A stretch of DNA of 64,000 nucleotides from Opitutaceae bacterium (GCA_003164715.1 PLTZ01000024.1:57582-121581); one strand, 5' to 3'. Positions 26,878-36,652 are shown, counted from the first letter of the stretch. A program made the numbers and translations. Notes: a model not told the origin generated them from the sequence alone.

Positions 26878-27608
26878 AGTCGGTGATCCCACGGCTCGAT
26901 GCCCTGCCGCCGGCGCAGCGCGCCCTTTGGCCACGCCTTTCGGAGTTTGTCAGGGATTTTGTCCTGTACGGCGGCACTGCGCTTTCACTGCAGGCGGGAG
27001 GCCGAACATCGGTGGACTTTGATTTTTTCTCCCCGAACCCCCTTGAGATTGGCGGGCTATCCAAGCGATACCCGGTTCTCAAGGACGCAGTGTTACAATC
27101 CCGTGCGGCCGATACCGCGACGTTCTTGGTGAATGACGGGAGCAGCGCCGTCGCTGTCTCCTTTTTCGGAAATCTGGGCTTTGGTAGGGTGGGCGAGCCT
27201 GTCCGTTTCTCTGACAACGGACTTTTCGCCGCCGGGCTGCTCGATCTGGCTGCGCAGAAGATCAAGGTGATCCAGCAGCGTGCTGAGATGAAGGACTATG
27301 CGGATCTCCACCTCTTGTTCTCACTTGGAGTCAGCCTCGACGAAGCTTTGGGCGCCGCTACAGCGCTGTATCCGGAGTTCAATCCGTCTGTGTCGCTGAA
27401 GGCGTTGAGCTATTTTGGTGATGTTTCACGGCTGCCAGAGAAGATGCAGCGGGATCTGACGGTGGCTGCATCCCGTGTGCGCGAAATCCCGCGAATCAAC
27501 AGGCTGAGCGCCTCATTGTTGCCCGATTCCGATTCGATCGGCATGACTTGGGAAGCCGGAGAGGCGGAGAAGACCAAAGGGCGGCGCGAGCCGGAGATGG
27601 AGATTTAG
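26874..27608 (+). CDS. AbiEii/AbiGii-type nucleotidyltransferase (putative toxin)
   Basis: A 244-residue protein with the nucleotidyltransferase motif YGGTALSLQ followed by GRTSVDFDFFS, where the DxD pair would bind metal, and the later helical part KIKVIQQRAEMKDYADLHLLF typical of AbiEii/AbiGii proteins (DUF1814). Related proteins are toxins of type IV toxin-antitoxin or phage-abortive systems that add nucleotides to tRNA ends. It starts with GTG overlapping the upstream stop. The pair lies between xdh and the convergent xdhC, with 27 bases to the xdhC stop, and has lower GC than both. A housekeeping role cannot be excluded. Confidence 0.8.
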   Translation: MKSVIPRLDALPPAQRALWPRLSEFVRDFVLYGGTALSLQAGGRTSVDFDFFSPNPLEIGGLSKRYPVLKDAVLQSRAADTATFLVNDGSSAVAVSFFGNLGFGRVGEPVRFSDNGLFAAGLLDLAAQKIKVIQQRAEMKDYADLHLLFSLGVSLDEALGAATALYPEFNPSVSLKALSYFGDVSRLPEKMQRDLTVAASRVREIPRINRLSASLLPDSDSIGMTWEAGEAEKTKGRREPEMEI

Positions 27609-27635
27609 CGGTCGCAGGCGTCCCTTTGCGCGAAG

Positions 27636-28418
27636 TCAACCAGCGGCCTGGACCCTGTCGCGCTCCGAAATCAACTGGGCCGCGATGCTGATCGCGATCT
27701 CGTGGGGATGGTTGGTGCCGAAGTCCAGTCCCACCGGGCAGTGGAACCCCGACGCCCTTTCCGGGGCGACGCCGTCAGCGATCAGCTCATTGCGCAGGAT
27801 CTCGGCCTTCGCCGCGCTTCCGATGACCCCAATGAACGGGAAGTTCCTTTCCGTGAGGGCGCGCCGGAGCACGGGTCGGTCGGTCGCGTGGCCCATCGTC
27901 ATCGCGAGGAGGAACGTCTTGTCCGGGAGGGTGGGTACGATGCTCTCGGGCGAGGCGGAGTGGATGATGCTCACATTCGGCGCGCGCGGGAGCTTGTCGA
28001 GCCACTCGGGCCGCGAGTCGACGACCGTGATCCGGCACGGCAGGGGCACGAGGACCGGAAGGAGCGCCTGGGCGACGTGGCCCGCCCCGAAGATCGCGAT
28101 CGCCCACGTCCCCGGACCGAAGTGCGGCTCGAAGTAGAACTTGACCGATCCCCCGCAGGTCATCCCGACGTCACCCTTGAGCGTCCACGAGACCAAGCGG
28201 GGTTTGGCGTCGCCCTTGGCGAGCATCTCCGCAGAGAGCTTAAGGGCCGCGGCCTCCACCTTCCCCCCGCCGACCGTGCCGCTGTGAAGGCCCTTCGCCG
28301 TCACGAGCATCTTGGCGGCCGCGTCCTGGGGCGTGCTGCCGAGAGCGTCGACCAGCGTTACGAGCACGAAGGGCACCCCCTCGTTCTCGAGGGCCACGAG
28401 CTGCTCGTAGATCGTCAC
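27636..28418 (-). CDS. xdhC: Xanthine dehydrogenase accessory protein XdhC
   Basis: About 260 residues of the XdhC/CoxI family: GSTPQDAAAKMLV, SGTVGGGKVEA and VGMTCGGSVKFYFEP in the first half, then a Rossmann-like part (IAIFGAGHVAQALLPVL) and GSAAKAEILRNEL. It binds molybdenum cofactor, helps load its sulfurated form into xanthine dehydrogenase and is cytoplasmic. The GTG at 28416-28418 overlaps the sufT stop (GTGA), making it the last gene of the SUF run; a longer frame upstream lies inside sufT. Its client enzyme ends about 1.2 kb away on the opposite strand, beyond the AbiEii module. Confidence 0.9.
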   Translation of the reverse strand: MTIYEQLVALENEGVPFVLVTLVDALGSTPQDAAAKMLVTAKGLHSGTVGGGKVEAAALKLSAEMLAKGDAKPRLVSWTLKGDVGMTCGGSVKFYFEPHFGPGTWAIAIFGAGHVAQALLPVLVPLPCRITVVDSRPEWLDKLPRAPNVSIIHSASPESIVPTLPDKTFLLAMTMGHATDRPVLRRALTERNFPFIGVIGSAAKAEILRNELIADGVAPERASGFHCPVGLDFGTNHPHEIAISIAAQLISERDRVQAAG

Positions 28419-28957
28419 ACCAGGCCGAGCTTCATCTTCCCCTCCTCGCTGATCATCGACTGGTTCCACGGCGGATCCCACGTGATCCTGACGTCGGCGT
28501 CGCCCACTCCGGGCACGAGGAGAATCTTACTCTTGGCGTCCTCGGCGATCGCCGGGCCCATCCCGCATCCGGGGGCCGTGAGCGTCATCGCCACGTTGAC
28601 CCGGTAGCCTTTGCCGGGCTCGTTCTCGACGTCCATCGAGTAGACGAGGCCGAGGTCGACGATGTTCACCGGGATCTCGGGGTCGTACACCTTGCGCAGC
28701 TGGTCCCAGACCGCCTCGGGGTCCGGGGCGCCGTCCGCGAGGGTCGGGGTCTCGACCTTGTGGTCCGCCGCCACCTCGCCCAGCGCGTCGCCGTCCTTCC
28801 CGTCGATACGGAAGAGGCCGAAGTCCGCCTGGACGGTGTAGCTCCCGCCGAGGGTCTGGTGGATCAGCACCTTGGTGCCGGCCGGAAGCGGCTGCTTAAA
28901 GCCGGACGGGATCTGCGTCACGGAGATCTCACGTGACAGCGTGCGTTCGCGGTTCAT
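28415..28957 (-). CDS. sufT: Iron-sulfur assembly protein SufT (MIP18/DUF59 domain)
   Basis: A 180-residue protein. The first 75 residues are a small SufT-specific region (PAGTKVLIHQTLGGSYTVQ). Residues about 90-175 form a DUF59 domain (VYDPEIPVNIVDLGLVY, LTAPGCGMGP, VRITWDPPWNQSMIS) with the conserved Cys. It helps mature Fe-S proteins together with SufBCD. The ATG at 28955-28957 is taken over a TTG two codons upstream. It follows sufD by 12 bases and overlaps xdhC. Confidence 0.92.
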   Translation of the reverse strand: MNRERTLSREISVTQIPSGFKQPLPAGTKVLIHQTLGGSYTVQADFGLFRIDGKDGDALGEVAADHKVETPTLADGAPDPEAVWDQLRKVYDPEIPVNIVDLGLVYSMDVENEPGKGYRVNVAMTLTAPGCGMGPAIAEDAKSKILLVPGVGDADVRITWDPPWNQSMISEEGKMKLGLV

Positions 28958-28969
28958 GGGCAAGGGGCG

Positions 28970-30295
28970 TTAGCTTTGGATGCGCGTCCGGATCAGGGTC
29001 CTTAGTGCATCATGAAGCGCCTCGCTTTCCAAGCGGCTAAGCACCTCCTCGAAGAAACCGAAGATCAGCAGCTCGTCGGCGGCCTTGGGGGGGATGCCCC
29101 GGGACTTGAGGTAGAACTCCTGCTCGGGGTCTATCCGAGAGCTGGTGGCACCGTGGGTGCAGCGGACGTCGTTCGCCTGGATCTCGAGGCCCGGGAGCGA
29201 GTTCGACTCCGCGTCGTCGCTCAGCATGAGGTTGCGGTTGCTCTGGTAGGCGTCGGTCTTCTGGGCGTCGGGATCCACGACGATGAGGCCTGAGAAGATC
29301 GTCCGCGACTTGTCGAGGAGAGCGTTCTTGTAGAGGAGGTCGGACTTCGTGTTCGGGGCCTGGTGGATCTGGAGGGTTCGCTGGTCGTATTCCCTGGATC
29401 CCGCCGCGATGGTGAGGGCGAGCATCTCCGAGAACCCGCCGGGAGCCTGGAGCTGGCTCAGGGACTCGTGGCGCGCCTGGCGCCCGCCGAGGTGGAGGTT
29501 GAGCGACTGCACGCGCGCGTCGCGCCGCACGACCGTCGAGTTGAACTGGAGCGACAGCGTCTCGAAGGACCAGCACTGGGCGGCGGCGTATGTGATCCTG
29601 GCCCCGTGGCCCGCATAGAGGTCGTTCGCCCCGCAGGCGAACTGCCGGGACTCGCCCTCCGAGACGAAGTGGTCGACGACGGTCACCCGCGAGTTGTCCT
29701 CCGCGATCACGAGCGTGTGCGGGAAGACCGCGGCGCCGGCGCCCGAGGCGCCGTGGACGACCACGATCGGCTTGTCGACCTCGACGCCCCGCGGGACGTG
29801 GATGAAGGCGCCGTCCTGGATGAAGGCCTCGTGCAGGGCCGCAAACTTGGCCGAGCCGAGCTTCTGCGGCTGCGCCATGAAGTGCTCGCGCAGCAGGCCC
29901 GGATGCCGCGCGAGTGCGTCCGAGAGCGTCGAGACGACCACGCCCCGCTTGGCGAGGTCCGCGGACACGGGGGAGCTCCCGGAAAGCCTGCCGTTGACGA
30001 AGGAGAGCGTCGCGGCGGATTCAACGGCGAGGGCCGGCGGGGTGGCCGCCGCGGCGCCCTCGGGGGAGGGGGCGTACCCGCCGAGGGCGACCCCCGCGAG
30101 GGTGCTGAACCGCCAGGCCTCGTCCGTGCGGCTCGGCATCGGGAGCGACTCGAAACGGGCGTAGGCGGCGCGCTTGCGCTCGAGCCACCACGCATGCGCG
30201 GTGGAGTTGGCGTTGATGTGTCTCGCGAAGACTGCGGGCGTGAAGGCGCCCACGAGGTCCGCGACGGGGGCTGAGACGGGTCCGCTTGACGCCAT
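28970..30295 (-). CDS. sufD: Fe-S cluster assembly scaffold component SufD
   Basis: A 441-residue SufBD-family protein. The N-terminal region has the MPSRTDEAWRFS segment common in SufD. A right-handed beta-helix core covers about 130-370, and the end carries CTHGATSSRIDPEQEFYLKSRGIP, where the conserved His of SufD lies. It pairs with SufB and the ATPase SufC to build clusters. It starts at ATG 30295, four bases after the sufB stop. Confidence 0.95.
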   Translation of the reverse strand: MASSGPVSAPVADLVGAFTPAVFARHINANSTAHAWWLERKRAAYARFESLPMPSRTDEAWRFSTLAGVALGGYAPSPEGAAAATPPALAVESAATLSFVNGRLSGSSPVSADLAKRGVVVSTLSDALARHPGLLREHFMAQPQKLGSAKFAALHEAFIQDGAFIHVPRGVEVDKPIVVVHGASGAGAAVFPHTLVIAEDNSRVTVVDHFVSEGESRQFACGANDLYAGHGARITYAAAQCWSFETLSLQFNSTVVRRDARVQSLNLHLGGRQARHESLSQLQAPGGFSEMLALTIAAGSREYDQRTLQIHQAPNTKSDLLYKNALLDKSRTIFSGLIVVDPDAQKTDAYQSNRNLMLSDDAESNSLPGLEIQANDVRCTHGATSSRIDPEQEFYLKSRGIPPKAADELLIFGFFEEVLSRLESEALHDALRTLIRTRIQS

Positions 30296-30299
30296 GGCT

Positions 30300-31736
30300 C
30301 TAGCCCACGCTCCCTTCCATCTCGAGGTCGATCAGCCGCTTGAGCTCGACCGAGTACTCCATCGGGAACTGCCGGGCCAGGTCGTTGATGAAGCCGTTCA
30401 CGGAGAGGCTCATCGCCTGCCCTTCGGTGAGGCCCCGCTGCTGCATGTAGAAGATCTGCTCGGCGCTCACCTTGGAGACGCTTGCCTCGTGCTGGACGGC
30501 GTGGCGGTCGCCCCGGACGGTGATCGCCGGGTAGGTGTCGGTGCGGCTGTTCGTATTGATCAGGAGCGCGTCGCACTCCGTGTTGTTCTTGCAGCCCTTC
30601 AGGTGCCTCGGGATGTGCACCACACCCCGGTAGGTGGCGCGCCCCTGGCCGACGGAGATCGACTTCGACACGACGGTCGAGGTGGTCTCGTCCGCGGCGT
30701 GGATCATCTTGGCCCCCGTGTCCTGGTGCTGGCCGTCATTGGCAAGGGCGATCGAGATCACCTCGCCGCGGGCCTTCCGCCCCTTGAGCACGACCCCGGG
30801 GTACTTCATCGTCAAGCGGCTGCCGATGTTGCAGTCGATCCACTTGATCTCGGCCTCCTCGTGGGCCAGCCCGCGCTTGGTCACCAGGTTGAACACGTTG
30901 GACGACCAGTTCTGAACAGTGATGTACTGAATCTTGGCGCCCTTGAGCGCCACGAGCTCCACCACGGCGCTGTGGAGGGTCGCCGTCGAGAACTTGGGCG
31001 CGGTGCAGCCCTCCATGTAGGTGAGCTCGCTGCCCTCGTCGCAGATGATGAGCGTCCGCTCGAACTGGCCGAAGTTCTCGGCGTTGATGCGGAAGTACGC
31101 CTGGAGGGGGTGGGAGACCTTGACCCCGGGGGGCACGTAGATGAACGAGCCGCCCGAGAAGACCGCGCTGTTGAGCGCCGAGAACTTGTTGTCGCTCGTA
31201 GGGATCACCTTGCCGAAGAACTTCCGGAAGATCTCCGGGTGCTCGCGCAGCGCCTCGGTCGAGTTCATGAAGATGACGCCCTGCTTGGAGACCGCCTCCT
31301 TGATGTTCGAGTAGGCCGCCTCGGAGTCGAACTGGGCCTCTACCCCGGCGAGGAACTTGCGCTCCTGCTCGGGGACGCCGAGGCGCTCGAAGGTGCGCTT
31401 GATGTCCGCCGGGACCTCGTCCCAGGTCCGCTTGGGTTTCTGGCCCTGCGAGAGGTAGTAACGAATCTTGTCGAAATTGAGGGTCTCCAGGTCCTTGGAC
31501 GCCCAGTGGGTCGGAAGCGGCTTTGCGAGAAACGTCTTCAGCGCTTTCTGCCGGAACTCGTGGATCCACGGCGCCTCCTTCTTGACCGCGGAGATGTAGT
31601 CCACGGTGCGCTCGTTGAGCCCCGTGCCCGCGTCGAAGTCGTACGTCATGTCGTACTTGAAGTTCCCGTTGGACTGGTCGATGCCGGAGACCGGGTTGTC
31701 GACGGAGGTTTGGAGGGTGTCGGTGATCTCGGACAT
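30300..31736 (-). CDS. sufB: Fe-S cluster assembly protein SufB
   Basis: A 478-residue SufB. Landmarks include [62 protein letters not shown] and the C-terminal [19 protein letters not shown]. It is the scaffold on which the cluster forms inside the SufBC2D complex. The length agrees with the family. It lies 17 bases after sufC and 4 bases before sufD. Confidence 0.97.
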   Translation of the reverse strand: MSEITDTLQTSVDNPVSGIDQSNGNFKYDMTYDFDAGTGLNERTVDYISAVKKEAPWIHEFRQKALKTFLAKPLPTHWASKDLETLNFDKIRYYLSQGQKPKRTWDEVPADIKRTFERLGVPEQERKFLAGVEAQFDSEAAYSNIKEAVSKQGVIFMNSTEALREHPEIFRKFFGKVIPTSDNKFSALNSAVFSGGSFIYVPPGVKVSHPLQAYFRINAENFGQFERTLIICDEGSELTYMEGCTAPKFSTATLHSAVVELVALKGAKIQYITVQNWSSNVFNLVTKRGLAHEEAEIKWIDCNIGSRLTMKYPGVVLKGRKARGEVISIALANDGQHQDTGAKMIHAADETTSTVVSKSISVGQGRATYRGVVHIPRHLKGCKNNTECDALLINTNSRTDTYPAITVRGDRHAVQHEASVSKVSAEQIFYMQQRGLTEGQAMSLSVNGFINDLARQFPMEYSVELKRLIDLEMEGSVG

Positions 31737-31753
31737 GGTGCGGTCCTCCGGCT

Positions 31754-32509
31754 TCAGGCGTTGGCGAACTCGTGCTTCACCCAGTCGTAGCCCCGGGCCT
31801 CGAGCTCGAGGGCGAGGGACTTGTCGCCGCTCTTTACGATGCGGCCGTCGATCATCACGTGCACGTGGTCTGGGACGATGTAGCTGAGCAGGCGCTGGTA
31901 GTGGGTGATCAGGAGAATGCCGAGGTTCGGCCCGCGCAGGCTGTTGACGCCGTCGGAGACGATCCTCAGGGCGTCGATGTCGAGGCCGGAATCGGTCTCG
32001 TCCATGAGCGCGAACCGGGGCTCGAGCATCGCCATTTGCAGGATCTCGCTGCGCTTCTTCTCGCCGCCCGAGAAGCCCTCGTTGACGGCCCGGGCCGTGA
32101 ACTTCCGGTCGATCTTCAGGAGGTCCATCTTCTGGTAGAGGCGCTTGTAGTACGCGGACGCGTCGATCTCCTCGCCCTCCGCCATGCGCGCCTGGATGGC
32201 CGCGCGCAGGAAGTTCGCAATGCTCACCCCCGGGATCTCGCTCGGGTACTGGAACGCGAGGAAGATCCCCTCGCGGGCGCGCTCGTCGGACTCCTTCTCG
32301 AGGATGGACTTGCCGTCGATGAGGACGTCACCCTCGGTGATGATGTAGTCAGGGTGGCCGGCGATCGCCTTCGCCATCGTCGACTTGCCGGTGCCGTTCG
32401 GGCCCATGACGGCGTGGATCTCGCCGGTATTGATCGTCAGGGTGACGCCCTTGACGATTTCCTTGTCCCCGGTGGAGACGTGAAGGTTCTTGATTTCGAG
32501 TGAGGACAT
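31754..32509 (-). CDS. sufC: Fe-S assembly ATPase SufC
   Basis: A 251-residue ABC-type ATPase with Walker [10 protein letters not shown], signature [11 protein letters not shown], Walker [17 protein letters not shown] and switch His in [10 protein letters not shown]. The SufC-specific [14 protein letters not shown] follows the Q-loop. It drives shape changes of SufB-SufD during cluster assembly. It lies 26 bases after the fur-like gene. No sufS, sufU or sufE is visible in this run, so the cysteine desulfurase must be elsewhere. Confidence 0.97.
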   Translation of the reverse strand: MSSLEIKNLHVSTGDKEIVKGVTLTINTGEIHAVMGPNGTGKSTMAKAIAGHPDYIITEGDVLIDGKSILEKESDERAREGIFLAFQYPSEIPGVSIANFLRAAIQARMAEGEEIDASAYYKRLYQKMDLLKIDRKFTARAVNEGFSGGEKKRSEILQMAMLEPRFALMDETDSGLDIDALRIVSDGVNSLRGPNLGILLITHYQRLLSYIVPDHVHVMIDGRIVKSGDKSLALELEARGYDWVKHEFANA

Positions 32510-32535
32510 GCGCGTAGGGAGGGTTTGGGCGGGCT

Positions 32536-32964
32536 TCAGGCCTTGGACGGCGCCTTGCCGCGGAATATGATGTCGACGGACGAGGCTTCAAACCCCGGGG
32601 GCAGGACGGACTTCACCTGCTCCGTTAGGCCCGCGGGAAGGTCGATGTCGTGCGTCGCGCCGGTCACCTCGTCGTGAAAATGGGCGTGGGGATCGAGGTT
32701 CGGGCAGTACCGTGTCGGTCCGCGCTCAAAGTTAACGGCGCGCACCAGGTTGCACTGCACGAGCGTCTCAAGGCAGTTGTACACGGTCGCCAGAGAGATC
32801 ACCGGTATCTCGGGCCTGGCGCGGGCGAAAACCTCCTCCGCGGTGGGGTGGTCGCGTCTCCTCAGGAGCACGCTGTAGATCACCTCGCGCTGGGGCGTGG
32901 AGCGCAGTCCACTGTCGGAGAGGCGCTGGGCCAGGGTCTCTGAGCGGTCGGTGGTTGAGACCAT
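32536..32964 (-). CDS. Fur-family transcription regulator, lacking the usual CxxC zinc motif
   Basis: A 142-residue Fur/PerR-type regulator. A winged-helix part ([25 protein letters not shown] ... [13 protein letters not shown]) is followed by a dimer domain. Where Fur has HDHLICxxCG, this protein has [15 protein letters not shown]: the His ligands of the sensing site are kept but both Cys of the structural zinc site are gone, as in Irr-like or some PerR-like members. It heads the SUF run, so it probably controls it in response to iron, haem or peroxide, and itself through the box at 33021-33035. The ATG at 32964 is chosen; a longer frame upstream lies in the promoter. Confidence 0.85.
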   Translation of the reverse strand: MVSTTDRSETLAQRLSDSGLRSTPQREVIYSVLLRRRDHPTAEEVFARARPEIPVISLATVYNCLETLVQCNLVRAVNFERGPTRYCPNLDPHAHFHDEVTGATHDIDLPAGLTEQVKSVLPPGFEASSVDIIFRGKAPSKA

Positions 32965-33020
32965 AGGTGAAGGGTGGTTGATAGCAGTTAATTGGAATGG
33001 GTCCAAGTTTCAACTGGGAA

Positions 33021-33090
33021 TTAGAATCATTCCAAAGAAATTGTATAATAAATTTATTAACAAATATTTATAATTCTATCAAACTCCCTC
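33021..33090 (-). promoter_or_regulatory. AT-rich promoter of the fur-suf run with a Fur/PerR-like box
   Basis: TTAGAATCATTCCAA at 33021-33035 is a 7-1-7 inverted repeat with six of seven matches, close to the PerR/Fur box pattern TTAtAATnATTaTAA. It lies about 57 bases before the fur-like start. From there to 33090 the DNA is strikingly AT-rich (runs such as AATAAATTTATTA), unlike the rest of the window, and should hold the minus-strand promoter. Exact -10 and -35 boxes are ambiguous. Confidence 0.6.
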
Positions 33091-33573
33091 AAAGCACCAA
33101 TGCCAGGGCTCGAATGCGATCCCATGGGGGTTGTCCCTTGGGTAGGAGAGGCGGAATCCATACTCGTGCGCGTGGTCGACAAGCCATGAGTACTCCCCGG
33201 TCAGCGCAAAACTTTCGCTCAAGAGCGGCTCGCCCGGGGCACCCAGGTCGATGGCCCGCCCCGTGTGATGCTCGCTGTAGCCCGGCGCGGCCATGGTCCG
33301 CAGGATCGTGTTGATCTTCTCCCCCTTTGAAAGCCTGCCCCGGATGATCTCATCCTGGCGCTTGACGCTCCGGAAGCCGGATATCGCGACGAGCGAAAGC
33401 CCGTCCGCCGCGGCGGCGTCCCGCATCCGCGCCCAGGCCGCCGCCGCGGCGGGCTCAAGGCTGATTTCGCGCCCGTCGGGATTGGACGCGATCGAGACCA
33501 GCAGGGTCGCCTCGGCCTGGGGCGGAAGGCCGCGCGCCGTCCCGTAGTCCAAGGGTATGCCGAGCGTGTTCAC
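33079..33573 (-). CDS. D-alanyl-D-alanine carboxypeptidase family protein (VanY-like)
   Basis: A 164-residue protein with the LAS metallopeptidase motifs of Van[27 protein letters not shown] (zinc His and Asp) and EPWHW (zinc His). It would cleave the D-Ala-D-Ala end of peptidoglycan peptides. No signal peptide or membrane anchor is visible, which is odd for a cell wall enzyme. The GTG at 33571-33573 overlaps the trxB stop as GTGA. Its 3' end runs into the AT-rich SUF promoter region. Confidence 0.85.
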   Translation of the reverse strand: MNTLGIPLDYGTARGLPPQAEATLLVSIASNPDGREISLEPAAAAAWARMRDAAAADGLSLVAISGFRSVKRQDEIIRGRLSKGEKINTILRTMAAPGYSEHHTGRAIDLGAPGEPLLSESFALTGEYSWLVDHAHEYGFRLSYPRDNPHGIAFEPWHWCFEGV

Positions 33574-34517
33574 CCGCCGTGTTCGGCAAGCCAGCGCTCG
33601 GCGTCAATCGCCGCCTGGCAGCCCATCCCGGCCGCCGTTATTGCCTGTCTGTAGACGTGGTCCGCGCAGTCGCCCGCGACATAAACGCCGGGGACCTTCG
33701 TCCTCACCTGCGAACCCTTGGCGGGCACGAAGTAGCCGTTCTCGTCGACGTCAAGCGCGGAGGCAAACGGCGCCGAATTCGGCACATGCCCGATCGCGAC
33801 AAAGACACCCTTCACCGGTAGCACCGTCTCGGCGCCCGACTTCACGTTCCTGACCCTGAGGCCGCTGACCGCGCCCTGGGGGACCCCCTCGACCTCAACG
33901 GGCACGCTGTCCCACACCATCTGGACCTTGGGGTGCGAGGTGGCCCGCTCCGCCATGATCTTTGACGCGCGCAGCGAATCGCGCCGGTGGACGAGGTACA
34001 CCTTGCTCGCGAACCGGGTGAGGAAGAGGGCCTCCTCGGCCGCGCTGTCGCCGCCGCCGATCACGGCCACCTCCATCTTGCGGTAGAACGCCCCGTCGCA
34101 TGTGGCGCAGGTCGTGACGCCCTTCCCGCCGTAGAGCTCCCTCTCCCCGGGGATTCCCGTCATCCTCGGCGAGGCGCCGGTCGCGATGATCACCGTCCGG
34201 GCGAGGACCGTCCGGTCGCCGCACATGAGCTTGCGCGGCAGGGCCGAGAAATCGACCGCCTGCACCTGCGCCTGCTCGAAGCGGGTGCCGAACTTGGCGG
34301 CCTGCTTGCGCAGGCCGTCCATCAGCTGGAAGCCGTCGACGCCCTCGGGGAACCCCGGGAAGTTCTCGACCTCGCTCGTCGTGGTCAGCTGGCCGCCCGG
34401 CAGGGGGCCCTCCAGGACCAGGGGGTTCAGGTTGGCGCGCGCGGTGTACACGGCGGCGGTCAACCCGGCGCAGCCGGTGCCGATGATGACGACGTTCTCC
34501 ACGGTTGGATTGGACAT
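33570..34517 (-). CDS. trxB: Thioredoxin reductase
   Basis: A 315-residue low-molecular-weight thioredoxin reductase. FAD motif [16 protein letters not shown] lies at the N-terminus, the redox pair in [10 protein letters not shown] near residue 140, NADPH motif [13 protein letters not shown] and the final [23 protein letters not shown]. It passes electrons from NADPH to thioredoxin in the cytoplasm. It starts at ATG 34515-34517 and is coupled to the VanY-like gene. A 119-base gap without visible genes separates it from the helicase. Confidence 0.96.
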   Translation of the reverse strand: MSNPTVENVVIIGTGCAGLTAAVYTARANLNPLVLEGPLPGGQLTTTSEVENFPGFPEGVDGFQLMDGLRKQAAKFGTRFEQAQVQAVDFSALPRKLMCGDRTVLARTVIIATGASPRMTGIPGERELYGGKGVTTCATCDGAFYRKMEVAVIGGGDSAAEEALFLTRFASKVYLVHRRDSLRASKIMAERATSHPKVQMVWDSVPVEVEGVPQGAVSGLRVRNVKSGAETVLPVKGVFVAIGHVPNSAPFASALDVDENGYFVPAKGSQVRTKVPGVYVAGDCADHVYRQAITAAGMGCQAAIDAERWLAEHGG

Positions 34518-34636
34518 GATAGAGGGTTAACCAACACAGAGCTTCGGAGTCCGCACAGTGCAACTCCGGATATTCGGCGGCATTTAAGGATTTTTGGGTC
34601 AGGCCCTTAAGACTGCGGGCGGCGCGACCTGCGGGC

Positions 34637-36646
34637 TCACCAGCCGTGGAGGCGCTTGATCTTGAGCTCCTGGTAGAGGTCCGGGGAGAGCTCCTGCAGG
34701 AAGCGGCTCGGGGTGAGCATCATCCCGCCGGGCCCGGGGCGCGACGCGATTTTGGGGAAACTCAGGTAGAGCTCGTTTCTGGCCCGGGTGACGGCGACGT
34801 AGAAGAGGCGCCTTTCCTCCTCGACGTCCCCGGCCTCGATCGAGCGGCGCCCGGGGAACTGGCCGTCCGCCAGCCCGATCACGAACACCACGTCGTACTC
34901 CAGGCCCTTGGCCTGGTGGACCGTGGTCAGCTTGACGGCGTCGGCCTCGGCGTCGACGTGGCGGTCGCTGGTCTCGCTGTTGAGGAGAAGGATCTGCGCG
35001 AGGAAGTCCTGCATCTCCTCGAAGCGCTGCGCGAACCCGACGAGCGCGGTCAGCTCCTCCAGCCGGTCGGAATAGTCGGCGTACGCGCCCTTCAGGTAGT
35101 CGCCGTACCAGCCGTCGATCGCCGTCTCGACCGCGTCCGCGGGCCGTCCCTCGCGCATGGAGTCCGACACCTGCTTAAGCGACACGGCGAGGGCCTCCCA
35201 TTCCCCGCGCGCGTTCTTGGGCACCCTGGAGCGCACCGCCTCGGCGCCCAGGGCGTCGATGAAGTCGGCCTGAGCCTCGCGCGCGTGGCCGGCGGCCGCG
35301 CTGTGGAGCTTCTGCGCGCCCTTCTCGCCCACCTTCGGCAACAGGACCGCGATCCGCTCCCACGCCTGCTCGTCCGACGGGTTGTAGACGAAGCGCAGGA
35401 GGGCGACCAGGTCCCGGATGTGCTGGCGCTCGAAGAACTTCACGCCGCTCGTGATGTGGTAGGGGATCCCGGCGCGCGCCAGGGCGATCTGGGTCTCCAC
35501 CGCGATGAAGTGCGAGCGGTAGAGGACCGCGATGCTGCTTAGGGCGACGCCCTCGTCCTCGTGGAGCGAGCGGGTGCGCTTCACGACGAACTCCGCCTGC
35601 TCGCGGTCGTCCATAGCCTGGACGATGTAGGGCTTCTCCATGTGGCCGCGCGCGGCGCGCAGCTCCTTGTCGAAGTGCCGTCCCTTCGGCTGCGCCATGA
35701 GGACGCCGTTTGCGAGGTTAAGGATCTCCGGCGTCGACCGGTAGTTGGTCTCGATCCGGTGGATCGCCGTCCCCGGGTGGCGCTCAGGGAACGTCATGAT
35801 GTTCTCAAAGTTTGCGCCCCTCCACGAGTAGATGCACTGCGCGTCGTCGCCGACCGCCATCACCCGGTGGTGGGAGCCGATCGTGTCGACGATCTGGGCC
35901 TGGATCGTGTTCGTGTCCTGGTACTCGTCGACGAGGACGTGGCGGAATCGCTGGGAGAAATACGCGGCGACGTCGGGCGCCTGCCGCAGGAGCGTGAGCC
36001 AGTGCTCGAGGAGGTCGTCATAGTCGCAGACCTTCTGCTCGCGCTTGCGCAGGTCGTAGGCCCTGGCGAACGCGGGGAGGCGCTCCGCGATGTCGGCGTA
36101 GTGCGGGAAGTACCGGTCGACCGTAGCCTCGACGGTGAGCTGCGTGTTGCGCGCGAGCGAGATGATGCCGAAGAGCGGGCCCGGCCTAGGGCGGGTCTTG
36201 TCCTTGAAGAAGGCCTTGTCCTGTGACTCGACGACCTGCTTGAGGAGGCGCTCGGACTCGTCGGCGTCGAGGATCGTGAACGACGGCGGGATGCCGATCG
36301 GCTCGCCGAACATCCGCAGCGCGCGGTTCCCGATCGAATGGAACGTCCCGCCCCAGAAGCGCTTCGGCTCGATCCCCGTCAGCTCCTGCACGCGGTGGAG
36401 CATCTCGCGGGCGGCCTTGTTCGTGAAGGTGAGGAGCAGGATCTCGCCCGGGCGGACGCCCTGCGAGAGGAGCCACGCGACCCGGTACGTGAGCGTCCGG
36501 GTCTTGCCCGAGCCCGCGCCCGCAAGGACGAGGAGCGGGCCCGGATCGGCGGTGACGGCCGCGTACTGGTCCCCGTTCAGCTGCGCCCGGAAATCGATCT
36601 GCGGGACGGAGTCGGGGGGCGGGGCGGCCTCGGGTGCGTGGTCCAT
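34637..36646 (-). CDS. UvrD/PcrA/Rep-family ATP-dependent DNA helicase
   Basis: A 669-residue superfamily 1A helicase. Walker A is LAGAGSGKTRTL near residue 45, LLTFTNKAAREM is motif Ia, VDEYQDTN motif II, GDDAQCIYSWRGA motif III, ETNYRST motif IV, TVHQAKGLEYDVVFV motif V and VAVTRARNELYLS motif VI. It unwinds DNA 3' to 5' in repair or replication restart. It is somewhat shorter than E. coli UvrD; the C-terminal extension is reduced. It is the last gene of the pyrH-frr-proB-MFS run, six bases after the carrier gene. Confidence 0.93.
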   Translation of the reverse strand: MDHAPEAAPPPDSVPQIDFRAQLNGDQYAAVTADPGPLLVLAGAGSGKTRTLTYRVAWLLSQGVRPGEILLLTFTNKAAREMLHRVQELTGIEPKRFWGGTFHSIGNRALRMFGEPIGIPPSFTILDADESERLLKQVVESQDKAFFKDKTRPRPGPLFGIISLARNTQLTVEATVDRYFPHYADIAERLPAFARAYDLRKREQKVCDYDDLLEHWLTLLRQAPDVAAYFSQRFRHVLVDEYQDTNTIQAQIVDTIGSHHRVMAVGDDAQCIYSWRGANFENIMTFPERHPGTAIHRIETNYRSTPEILNLANGVLMAQPKGRHFDKELRAARGHMEKPYIVQAMDDREQAEFVVKRTRSLHEDEGVALSSIAVLYRSHFIAVETQIALARAGIPYHITSGVKFFERQHIRDLVALLRFVYNPSDEQAWERIAVLLPKVGEKGAQKLHSAAAGHAREAQADFIDALGAEAVRSRVPKNARGEWEALAVSLKQVSDSMREGRPADAVETAIDGWYGDYLKGAYADYSDRLEELTALVGFAQRFEEMQDFLAQILLLNSETSDRHVDAEADAVKLTTVHQAKGLEYDVVFVIGLADGQFPGRRSIEAGDVEEERRLFYVAVTRARNELYLSFPKIASRPGPGGMMLTPSRFLQELSPDLYQELKIKRLHGW

Positions 36647-36652
36647 GAATGG

